The notes below the pieces were generated by a model. That model did no database searches. It was not told the DNA's origin and saw nothing but the letters and a program-made list of their open reading frames with translations. The position numbers were made by a program, and so were the translations under genes. Positions 51,480 through 61,256 of a DNA stretch of 64,000 bases are shown here, piece by piece. Origin of the DNA: Trichomonas vaginalis G3 (taxonomy: Eukaryota; Parabasalia; Trichomonadida; Trichomonadidae); contig NC_067207.1 in assembly GCF_026262505.1 (NCBI RefSeq), positions 1,620,252 to 1,684,251 on the forward strand, written 5' to 3'. Every line of letters starts with the position of its first letter. The first letter of the stretch is position 1.

Positions 51480-52410
51480 GAGGGAATTGTTCCTTATGAG
51501 GTATACATTATAACTATATACCTCATAAGGAACAATTCCCTCTTGATAGCTGGGAAACTTTCTCTGAATAACTTATCATTTGGAGAAAGTTTCCCAGCTA
51601 TCTATTAGAAACTAAAGGCTGTGAGGCACTAATATATAATCAGTGCCTCATAGCCTTTAGTTTCTTATTAAAAACGAGAAAACTTGTTCGCAATCATTGC
51701 TCATTACGAACAAGTTTTCTCGTTTTAAGGAGGGAATTGTTCCTTATGAGGTATACAGTATGAATATATACCTCATAAGGAACAATTCCCTCTTGATAGC
51801 TGGGAAACTTTCTCTGAATAACTTATCATTTGGAGAAAGTTTCCCAGCTATCTATTAGAAACTAAAGGCTGTGAGGCACTAATATATAATCAGTGCCTCA
51901 TAGCCTTTAGTTTCTTATTAAAAACGAGAAAACTTGTTCGAAATTGATCAATTTCGAACAAGTTTTCTCGTTTTAAGGAGGGAATTGTTCCTTATGAGGT
52001 ATACAGTATGAATATATACCTCATAAGGAACAATTCTTTCTTTAAATGGGAGAAACTTTGTCCGAATGTTAAACTATTCGGACAAAGTTTCTCCCATTTG
52101 TAGTGGAGATGGAAGGCTTTGAGGTATATTATATTAATATGTACCCCAAAGCCTTCCATCTCCACTTGAAAGTTCCAAAACTTTGGGTTAATGTGCAATT
52201 AACCCAAAGTTTTGGAACTTTCTAGAAGGAATTGCAGGGTAAGAGGTATATATTCATACTATGTACCTCTTACCCTGCAATTCCTTCTTAAAATGGGAGA
52301 AACTTTGTCCGAATGTTAAACTATTCGGACAAAGTTTCTCCCATTTGTAGTGGAGATGGAAGGCTTTGAGGTATATTATATTAATATGTACCCCAAAGCC
52401 TTCCATCTTT
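51480..52410. repeat. Array of fifteen hairpins inside element G
   Basis: Hairpins with 20-26-bp stems lie end to end: 51,480-51,542; 51,545-51,602; 51,607-51,665; 51,671-51,726; then the same four again 250 bp on (51,730-51,792; 51,795-51,852; 51,857-51,915; 51,921-51,974); 51,978-52,040; 52,044-52,099; 52,103-52,165; 52,168-52,222; 52,224-52,288; 52,291-52,346; 52,350-52,410. The first has a perfect 26-bp stem and an 11-base loop. The one at 51,921 is a perfect 54-bp palindrome. Spacers are 2-6 bases. There is no coding frame. Each would fold as a separate 55-63-nt hairpin if transcribed. Confidence 0.92.
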
Positions 52411-52486
52411 ATTGTACAATTTAAAAATTCAGGAAAAATGTAATAAGATTTTTATAAAAATTAAGCGTTTATTCGTAATTGTGTAT

Positions 52487-53461
52487 TCAATGGTTCGGTA
52501 TTTCTTTGATTTCGAAGTGTCCATCAATCATAACTCTCCAAAATGGCGTTTCACCCTGTTTCCAATGTGGTGTCTCATTGTAACACTCTTCTGGAGTCAT
52601 GGGGCGAAAACCCTTTTTGGGAAGGGTTTTATGTGGTACTGAGTTGTAATTTTTCCTGAATTTATCAAGAAATTCTTGAATTTGTTTTGCATTTGAAGAC
52701 CGGCCGACATTTCTTTCAAGAGACGGCCAGAGCCTTTCAATCTTGCCGTTCTGGCGCGGCATATGGGGGAGAGTGTGGCGGATTTGAATGTTGTTTCGCA
52801 TGAGCCAATTATAAAATTGGCCCATATTCTCTCCCCCGTCGTCGGACCAGAAACAAAATGGCTTTTGATATAAGCCAATCGTTTCTTCGGCAACTCTTGT
52901 TGTAGATTCGGAAGATTTATTTGGCAAAATTTTTAAAGCCAACAAAAACCGAGATTTATCGTCTATTATACCATAAACAGGTAACCCCTGTGAACCGTAT
53001 AAAAAATGAACATCTACATGCCATATGGTATCAGGTTTTGTTGCTTCATATGGCGTATAATATTTTTGAGGGGGCCTGTCACTTTTTGATTCTTTGATCT
53101 CCAAAATACTGTAAATTCTTCTGAGTTTATTGTAGGAAACTGAATAAACATTTTGATCCATGTTTAAACGCCAAAACATCTTTTGGATTCCGCAATTATA
53201 TTCCTGAAATTTTTGGAGAACATATTGCAAATTTTCAGGAGTAATATCATCTGGTGCCGGACCAGGTTTAACGTTTGGGGGCGTTAAATTTGCATTTGTG
53301 TATGCTGCTTTAAGTGTGTTTTTCGAAATTGATCTAAATTCACACTTCAGTTCATCCTCGTATGGAACTCGCTTACACGCAATTAAATAATTGAGTTCGC
53401 GAGATTCAAGTTTTTCGCGTGTTTGAATTAACCACCAAGAAGGAATGGTTGGTCTACTCAT
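52487..53461 (-). CDS. Element G transposase (rve/DDE integrase fold)
   Basis: The start is taken at MSRPTIPSWWLIQ (53,461), 324 residues; an in-frame ATG 15 codons upstream would add a short hydrophobic lead. The N-terminal half is a helix-turn-helix-like region (CEFRSISKNTLKAAYTN, MFWRLNMDQNVYSVSYNKLR). The catalytic core has TIWHVDVHFLYG (first Asp), FCFWSDDGGENMGQFYNW (second Asp) and PRQNGKIERLW (Glu), with about 34 residues between the last two. It cuts and joins transposon ends. The gene is whole and its 3' end is 77 bp from the hairpin array. Confidence 0.85.
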   Translation of the reverse strand: MSRPTIPSWWLIQTREKLESRELNYLIACKRVPYEDELKCEFRSISKNTLKAAYTNANLTPPNVKPGPAPDDITPENLQYVLQKFQEYNCGIQKMFWRLNMDQNVYSVSYNKLRRIYSILEIKESKSDRPPQKYYTPYEATKPDTIWHVDVHFLYGSQGLPVYGIIDDKSRFLLALKILPNKSSESTTRVAEETIGLYQKPFCFWSDDGGENMGQFYNWLMRNNIQIRHTLPHMPRQNGKIERLWPSLERNVGRSSNAKQIQEFLDKFRKNYNSVPHKTLPKKGFRPMTPEECYNETPHWKQGETPFWRVMIDGHFEIKEIPNH

Positions 53462-53569
53462 AATAAAAAATGAAAAGCCAAATTCTCTCAAAAAGTTAAG
53501 TAGGACCAATTTTTTATAAAAAAATCCAATTTCATTATGAATGTTAATTAATTTATATAATTATTGAAT

Positions 53570-54840
53570 ACCCAGATTTGCTTTACTTTTACCACCTCTC
53601 GAAAGCTGGGGACACCGCCTATCGTTGGGAGTAGCTATTAAATAGAACCACCAAGGGTATTTTTCGAACTGCCGGTGTAGTGTAGTGGAAACATCTGACA
53701 TAATGATTCGTTATGCCAAGGTTAGATTGCCATTTAGCTAATTTTTTTCTTTTTTGGATCATGAATTTTTTTTTGGGTCACTATAAGATTTGTTTCATGT
53801 TCTAAATCTGCTGCATATGTAATCTATTTTTATTGACCTATTTTTTAAAAATCTATTGGATTGCCAAATTTGAATATATTTAAAATCATAAAAATCCAAA
53901 AAAACTATAAATATATGTTTTATGCATAGTGCCGATACTCAAATATCAGATTACTTAGATCCATGAATAATATCCGAATTTTTTTTCTTAAAATTAAACT
54001 TCAAAACTTCTTCCAATCTTATTCTTAATCAATTGTAAATTTTTAAAACCATTTTTTAAAATAATTTTGCGTAAATTTTATTCTCATGTTGTTTTAATCG
54101 AAAATTGATACATTTTCAAAAAAATAATATTGACTTATGAAATTCATTTTTAAGGTGAAATAGTATTGTTTTTATTAAAGTATATGAATAATATATAAAA
54201 AATTAATGAATAATATAAGCAGATTTTTAGTTTACAAAACAAATATGAGCAATGCAATTTCAAACTTTTGCTGGCAATTTCGATATTGCTCAAGTTTGTA
54301 GTATTTGTGATACCTATAACATCGGCTTAATCAAAATTCGATTTTTCTTATGAGTTATTGAGAAAATTTGATTGCAATGAGAAGGATTTCGACGTTTTTG
54401 ATAAACTAAGAGCTGAGCTTTAGGGGTTCAGTTCATTTATGGCTGTAGTTTGATGCGTAGATCTCTTTTTTATTGTAAATTCTTTCAGCATGGAGATCGA
54501 GAATGAATCTTTTGAGAACTTTATGAGTTTTTACACCCGTAAAGAGGTCCTTCGAGGAAAGATAGTCCAGACTACATGAAGATGTGGGTTAACCAAAAAA
54601 ATCCGATGGTTTCCCCATATTCATGTAGATCTTCGAAAAAATGAGCACCAAAAAAGCCAAAAAATAGGCTTTTTATTGGATTTGTACACTAGATCAATAA
54701 CCTATTTAGGATCTGACACTCTTTTTAGCCAGAGATATGAGGTCCTTTCTAGGAAAACGATCTATTCATCCATAAAAAAAATGAATTATCGTTTTCCCCA
54801 GAAATTACATGGGGAGTGGTAAAAGTAAAGCAAATCTGGG
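53570..54840. mobile_element. Element H: 1.27-kb TA-flanked TIR element nested in G
   Basis: The 25-bp perfect TIRs begin CCCAGATTTGCTTTACTTTT and are flanked by TA on both sides (53,568 and 54,841), the Tc1/mariner target. The length is near that of trichomonad mariners, but no transposase frame remains. It contains a tRNA-like unit (53,671-53,748) and an imperfect hairpin at about 54,574-54,632 (CTACATGAAGATGTGGG arm). It sits upstream of the G transposase start. Confidence 0.7.
53671..53748 (+). other. tRNA-like Pol III unit (degenerate) in H
   Basis: The A-box TAGTGTAGTGG (53,678-53,688) and B-box-like GGTTAGATTGCC (53,720) are followed by T7 at 53,742. The acceptor stem is not convincing. 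Confidence 0.4.
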
Positions 54841-55043
54841 TAAAAATTTTCTTTGAGATTATGAAAAGTTCTTTGAAAAGTTATTTTTTCTCATTTTTAA
54901 ATATTGTATTAGCCTATTTATTTATAATCCAAATTAAATAACTTTAAATTCAATATTTAAAGAATAATTTTGAAGGAATTGAGTTACTTTCCCCGACGAT
55001 AAAATTGAGAGGTTTATATTTTGACCGAACTTAGCATGCAACA

Positions 55044-56092
55044 ATATTACAATGAACGCTACATCATACACAAAAGCAAACTCTATAAATTACTAAAACT
55101 TTTAGAAGCTACATCATACAATAAATATTGCAAATAACGAAAAACAATGGTGCCGCATAAGAGCCCATGGACAAACAAAACAAATAAGATCAACTTTCGA
55201 TTTTTCGAAATTTATTAGATCTTGGAGGTAAATTACCAAGGTTTTCGACGAAAAACCCATTTTTATGCTGTTGAAGCTATAGTTTCACTTGGTCATGCTC
55301 CGACCCCTTGTCTTTGGGTATTCGTGGAGTTATGGGCCATTAAAAAAGGAGGATTACGACCCTCTCAATTTATGAACGTGGAGCCTTAAAATAAGGATTT
55401 ATTGATTTTATTAGAGGACGTCAGGATTTGCGCATAAATTTACTTTCACCATATTCCAAGTGCTTGATATTATAATAAATTGTCTTTATTTAAATAATTT
55501 ATAAGAAGTGCCTCCACTCTGTTTTTGAGGTACGAACAGATAATATGCAGGAGTTAGAGTAAGCGCCAGACCGAGAAGTAATATCTGTCACTAATACAGA
55601 ATTATATCTGGTGATGCAAAATATAATATTTGAATTCTCATAAATTTAGTTTATTCTCAATAATAATTATCAATACTAAAATTATGATTGTCATATATTA
55701 CCATATTATGATGTTAGATTGGCAAAATATCTATATTCATGAACATCCAAATATGATTTTGCCTCTTATAATCTATCTGTGATTTTTGCAGATGAAATAT
55801 GTATCGAAATACCTCCTATATGCTGGATGTCTAAAAGTAAATCTAATTTAAACATAAAATAAGAATAATGAGATTATATTCTGTCTTGAATATAAATCCA
55901 TCATTAAAAATGTGGGATTGTGTCTACATTCTATAGTAGGTTCGTTTTACAACTTAAATATAATGTAATTCGTAAAACGCAAATAAAATTTTTTGTTTGT
56001 TTTAATAAATCAGGACCATACACCTCATATATAATTCTTATTGTAATATATATACATTGGTGCAAGAATGACTATATATTATGATTGCAAAT
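55044..56092. other. Gene-free AT-rich stretch between G and D
   Basis: No gene is seen. It contains the inverted copy (55,373-55,389) of the 17-bp word at 25,399-25,415. Confidence 0.5.
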
Positions 56093-56775
56093 TTAAAAAT
56101 AGAGGGTGTCCAACCAAAATAACCTTAAAATGAATTTTACCTTTTTGAGTTTTTCTTCATATTCAGAGGAAGTAGAGAAAAGTTTAAACGGTAAATACAT
56201 GCGAATGCATATCAGCATTATGCTCGAGCTGGATTTGTATATTTTTCTTTTCGTAATTTGAATAAATTCGAAAAATACTGATTTATAAAATTATAATAAG
56301 AATTATAATTTACATTAAATATCTGATAAAATAATAAAATAAAATAAAAATGATGATTTTTTGAATCAAAAAATTGAACGATGATTTTTTTCAAATTATT
56401 ATATTTATTGTAAATAACGACAACTGAAGGTGAGATATTGAATATTCATGATTGGGAATAAATGTTCAATTTTGAGATTGAGTTGAGATATCATATTAAA
56501 AATTGATTTAAAAGGTTAACATATAGCTTAATGATATGTAATATATACATATTATGAGATATGCATATTTAAAAGGGGTATGATCGTTGAAAATGGTATG
56601 ATTCCTAATTTAATCGGTAGGAAAATATTATGAAATTAAATAATTAAAAGAATTTCAAATAACTTCTATGTGTGGTATTAAAAGTATCAATATATAGCAA
56701 ATATAGTAATTAAGGTTTAAAGAAAACAGGGGACACAATTAAACATCTTATATTAATAATAAATTGAGAGCATGT

Positions 56776-56858
56776 CAATATCTCATAGTTCAATTGGTTT
56801 TCTGGTAAAAATGGATCGGTAAAGGTTGCAAGTTTGATTGTGATCAGCGTTTTTTTTA
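56776..56858 (+). other. tRNA-like Pol III unit (degenerate) in D
   Basis: The A-box-like TAGTTCAATTGG (56,786) and B-box-like CAAGTTTGATTG (56,829) are followed by T8 from about 56,850. The best-preserved features are the box spacing and the terminator. Confidence 0.4.
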
Positions 56859-58191
56859 ATTTTGAACGATAATAAGATTGTGAATAATAGATAATAGCAA
56901 CCAAAACATAGTTCGAAAATTTACCTAAAATGATAGAGTATGGTAGGAAGTACATACCCAGGTATCTAAAATATCACCTAAAAGCGCTCTTAATTTATGC
57001 CAATTGGCATAATAAAGCTACAATTAGAATGCTGACATGATGAAGAATCATTATGAATCATAATTGGCCAGTATGATACAAGATTTAAGAAATCTTAGAG
57101 ATTATCTGATTTCATGAAACACAGTGATTACTAAGTTTCAGACTTTGAAATTTTAACATGTTGATATGGGTACATAGGATTTATGATTCCAGTCATTTAT
57201 TTAAAAAATTAGGAATAAGAATTAATATGATGTGAGTAACATTGGTAATAAATGCTTAATTACTAATATATTATTTCTTGGTAGAAATTAAATGTTTTGG
57301 TGGCATTTATAGAAGTTAAGCTGAGAATCAAAAATGCAAAATTTAATTTATTTTCGTGTATCTATATGGGTACACTAAGTTATTGATGTATATATGAAAG
57401 AATTATGAAAATGAATTGTGAATCTCAATATTAGTTGTGTAATGCTGCGTCATATTTTGAATTCAAAATATCCATAATGTTGATAAATGTATTTTAAGAT
57501 AATACATAAAATTAAGCTTGAAAAAAGATATCGATATGTAATTTTCAATAGATTCAAAGTTTGGCATATATTTTGATTTTAACTATTGATATATTTATCG
57601 AACATCTATAGTAATAGAATGCAGAACTAACTAAATATAATCAATAAAAAAATATGAGTTGAAGTAATATTCTAAGAGATATATGTGATGTTACCAATAT
57701 GACATGATATTAGAAAACTGATTTAATGGCGATGTGAGACTAAATATTATATGATAATGAGTAGGGGAAAAATATTAATATGAATTTCTTGAATTGAATG
57801 TATTTGAATGTGTGGTTGAGGATAAATTATTGATATATATATTGGAATATTAACTAGAAATAAGAATAGGAAAGATTGTTAATGAATAATATGAGATTAA
57901 AGGAAAATATATATCTGAAGATTATATATGAGAAAGAATTAAATAAACTATGAAATGAGAGAAAATATAACAAAAATGTATATGAATTATAATAGTATTT
58001 AAGAATGAAGATGCGTTATTTATTGATCTGTAACGATGATAGAGGAATGATAAAAGAAAGATATAATGAAAAAAAAAGTTTATTAAAGCATGTTGGGTAC
58101 AGTTTATAAAATTTTTGGTCATTTTATATAGTAATTAATTATGGAGTCTTCGGGTAATTATAAACTTTTGTTATAATAGAATTATAATTGG

Positions 58192-58557
58192 AAACTTTGA
58201 CCGACAAGAGTGCATAACACACTCTTGTCGGTCAAAGTTTTGCAATTACACTCTGATTGCAAAATATTATGCCATTCCGGGAGACATGCATTGGCAATTT
58301 CTCCCAGAATGACACATTGCGACCGACAAGAGTGCATAACACACTCTTGTCGGTCAAAGTTTTGCAATCGTATTCTGATTGCGGAATATTGTCTCAATCT
58401 GGGAGACATGCATTGGCAATGTCTCCCAGAATGACACATTGCGACCGACAAGAGTGCATAACACACTCTTGTCGGTCAAAGTTTTGCAATCACACTCTGA
58501 TTGCAAAATATTATGCCATTCCGGGAGACATGCATTGGCAATGTCTCCCACAATGAC
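58192..58557. repeat. Hairpin array in element D: three copies of a 122-bp unit
   Basis: The units start at 58,199, 58,321 and 58,443 (GACCGACAAGAGTG). Each holds three hairpins: a long one (first copy 58,192-58,240, 21-bp perfect stem, loop CATAACA), a short one (TTTTGCAAT arms, 9 bp), and a third with CATTCCGGGAGACATGC arms. Differences between units lie mostly outside the long stems. Confidence 0.9.
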
Positions 58558-58967
58558 AAATTTTGAACTACTTATTTGCATAAAATACTATTTTCTTTCA
58601 AATTTCTGAACTTCATTTTTTTAATATAATAATATTGTATTAACCATTATATTTTCTATCCCTATCTTACTTTTACACTGATGTTCTCAATGAAATCTAT
58701 TGTATCATATCTCAAATACTCTCAAACAAAATCTTTTAAGATCATCAAAGGATCCACTTGATTTACATCTTTTTTGTACAATGAATGCTAAATACCGACA
58801 TATGAATCTTCAATATTTTATATTATTTGTCAAATATCTTAAATCTGAGATTGATTTATCCATGATTATTCTAATATTTTTAAAATCATTCTAATTCTTT
58901 AATTATTCATTAATTCATATATATATTTGTTAATTTTCTTGATATATCAAACAATCAAAATTGGGAG

Positions 58968-59046
58968 AAAAAAAATAATTAGATGAGATTTGAACTTGAT
59001 ACCTCTCTTTGTAGGTGCAAAAACCGTTCCGTTACACCACATATTT
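58968..59046 (-). other. tRNA-like Pol III unit (degenerate) in D, minus strand
   Basis: Read on the minus strand: A-box-like TGGTGTAACGGA (59,028-59,039), B-box AGTTCAAATCTC (58,985-58,996), then T8 (58,968-58,975). Confidence 0.45.
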
Positions 59047-59427
59047 TATTTCTATATTTCATATTGACGTTCCTATTAGATTTTAATTTGTGTTTCCCCC
59101 TTCTAAAATCCATCATCATGCTAAATTACTCATTTTGCTTTAATTGACCAAATCGCAAATTATATAATTCTAACATTTCCATAAAAATCTCCCATATTCA
59201 TTATTTACTTTTTTAATTTTCTTCTTTTACTATTACATTTCTTTAAATTTTTCAAATATTTTCAAAAAAATAAATTTTTTCCTCATATAATTTTATATCT
59301 CAAAATTGAACATTTTATATTACTAGTGAATACAATAGTATTGACCTAGACACCATCCCCATATCATCTACCAAATTTGGAGCCAAAATCATCGTTAAAT
59401 CTTTGGTTGGACACCCTCTTTAAAAAT

Positions 59428-59964
59428 GTATCTCAAAAACCAAAAAATCATTTTTACTTTAGAAATGTCTTTATTTATCTTTAAAATATCATATTCCATA
59501 GAAAACTCGTATCTATAATCTATCATATTTTTTGATTATATTATTCTAGGATTTCATACAATATCACTATGTAAAATAAGTAAATTCACAATTTAAAAGT
59601 AATGCTGTTGATTTAAAAATTGTATAAAGCATGTATTTAAAGCAGAAAAATGATAATATTGAAATTTTCGGATTTTTTTATTAATTGAAATTGAATACTT
59701 TTTGAAAAATTTCTATACTTTTCACCGTGCAGGTACACAATTATTTTTCGATTTTTTTGGGAAAATATTAATGTTAACATACTTACGAACTTGGAAAAGT
59801 GCGAATGTCAAAAATTTTTTGACACTTTACAAAAAAATTATCGCAAAATAAACGATGGATATAGGGTTTTCAATATATTACAATATTATTTTTCTACTTA
59901 TTTTTTTAAAAAGTTCAAAATTGAGAGTGGAATCACTTCTAATTTATAGTACTCTCAAAATCTT
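59428..59964. other. Gene-free AT-rich stretch between D and F
   Basis: No gene, tRNA or long hairpin is seen. Confidence 0.4.
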
Positions 59965-60787
59965 AGGTAGGGCAACGATAGGTCAAAAAGGCTTCTCTGA
60001 TAGATTTCCTTGCCTTTTGGATATGCTATAATATATAGCCTAGCATGATAGGATATGATGTCAAAAGTTAAAACATAACTTAGGATCTTGAGAAAAATGA
60101 AAAACAAAAATTATATAAAAAAAGAAAAATTTTATCTAATTTGTTTTTTTGGACCGAATAAGTAATTTTATTGAATTTCAATACGACACATAGATTTTAT
60201 TATTAGTAATAAATATAATGGTTTACTATTAACAAGGAACCTAAACTAATGAAAATTTGATTTCAAATATTGTATATGATTATCATAGATTACCAAAATA
60301 TATTGCTATTTATGAGGATATAATATTGATTATTAGTAAATCGTATAAATTTAATAAATATACCATGAATATTGAATGAATTTCTTGATTCATAGGGGTA
60401 AAACGCGCTTTTATATGATTTAGACAGAGAATTTATGAGATGTAAATAACACAATAAAGGTTTATATTGAATATTTTCTAAAAATAAATCGAAATTATAA
60501 AAAAACAATACATTTATTCATTGAAACTACTTGGACAAATATGAAACAAGCATTCAGGCAATACTTTTGAGACTTCAACGCATCTGATAATTTTTATATA
60601 ACTTCACCTCTTATGCTTAGAGTGGAGGTATTGAGATCGTATAAGTATAGATGAGCTCACATTCAGATATGATGTGTGAACTTCTGTTTTCACTGCAATT
60701 TTGAATCAGAATAAACTCAAAACAAGAATAAAATGATATACTCACTCTCTAAATGTGTTCGAGATTTAAAGTTGTATGAATAAAACG

Positions 60788-60834
60788 ATTCATCTTTCGA
60801 AGCCTCCCATTTAATGAGAGACTTCGAAAGATGA
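60788..60834. repeat. Hairpin in element F
   Basis: The arms ATTCATCTTTCGAAG and CTTCGAAAGATGAAT pair perfectly over 15 bp, and pairing continues after one mismatch. The loop is around CCCATTTAATG. Confidence 0.7.
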
Positions 60835-60986
60835 ATGTATTCATGTAGATGAAATACTATATATGACCATGTGTGATACTAAAGATATCAAAATGTTCAT
60901 TTTTAAGTGCAATAGAAGGGTTATCTCTCGTAAAATCTCAATTTAAGGAAGATTTAGAAAGAACTCCTTTCCTAAGTAGATAGTGT

Positions 60987-61256
60987 GTGGTTTCTGTCTT
61001 TTGGTTGATCAGGAACTATGAAATTAAGTCGGACAGAAAGAAGTTCTTTCCAAAACAGACTCCAAATGAGTTGTTCGAAAAGAACTTCCTTCTGTATATG
61101 GATAATTGTAGTTACCGCACTGAAGTATGTGATTGTGATGATGGAGTTCTCGATAAATCTAAAATCGGATTAAGATTAATTGAAAACTCAAGTAATTCTT
61201 TGAAATCTTGTGTTGTCTGGCACTATAATAACCAAAGAATGAGAATATTATGTTGA
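60987..61256 (+). pseudogene. Coding-like fragment of 89 codons in element F
   Basis: The open stretch has no ATG at its start (it opens on GTG) and reads KKFFPKQTPNELFEKNFLLY, then EVCDCDDGVLDKSKIGLRLI. The composition looks protein-like, unlike the surroundings. It may be the last piece of a transposase or host gene; no family is recognised. Confidence 0.25.

Larger units (their letters stand above)
51060..55043. mobile_element. Element G: DDE (rve-fold) DNA transposon with hairpin array, 4.0 kb
   Basis: The 23-bp perfect TIRs begin TGTTGCATGCTAAGTTCGG and end with the complementary CA, flanked by ATAT on both sides (51,056-51,059 and 55,044-55,047). TG...CA ends, a 4-bp duplication and an rve-type transposase fit Ginger-like elements. 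The order is left TIR, hairpin array, transposase (minus), nested element H, right TIR. Without H it is about 2.7 kb. Because the transposase frame is whole, this copy may still be, or recently was, autonomous. Confidence 0.75.
56101..59419. mobile_element. Element D: 3.3-kb TIR element with 8-bp target duplication
   Basis: The 18-bp perfect TIRs AGAGGGTGTCCAACCAAA (56,101-56,118 and inverted 59,402-59,419) are flanked by TTAAAAAT on both sides (56,093-56,100 and 59,420-59,427). An 8-bp duplication is typical of hAT and close to Mutator elements, but no transposase frame is present. It carries a hairpin array (58,192-58,557) and two tRNA-like units facing inward from either side. Confidence 0.8.

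Noticed and set aside
51480-52410. CRISPR array
   Set aside because: Units are different palindromes of 55-63 bp almost without spacers. There is no constant repeat with unique spacers, no cas gene, and the host appears eukaryotic.
53571-54842. Element H as an intact mariner
   Set aside because: TA target and length fit, but no transposase frame or DD(D/E) motif is visible.
58182-58581. Open frames of about 75-100 codons on both strands over the D hairpin array
   Set aside because: They arise from the palindromic 122-bp repeat, being mirror images on the two strands, and have no coding character.
53671-59046. Functional tRNA genes
   Set aside because: Only box-like words and terminators are present. 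Acceptor and anticodon stems do not pair convincingly in any of the four units.
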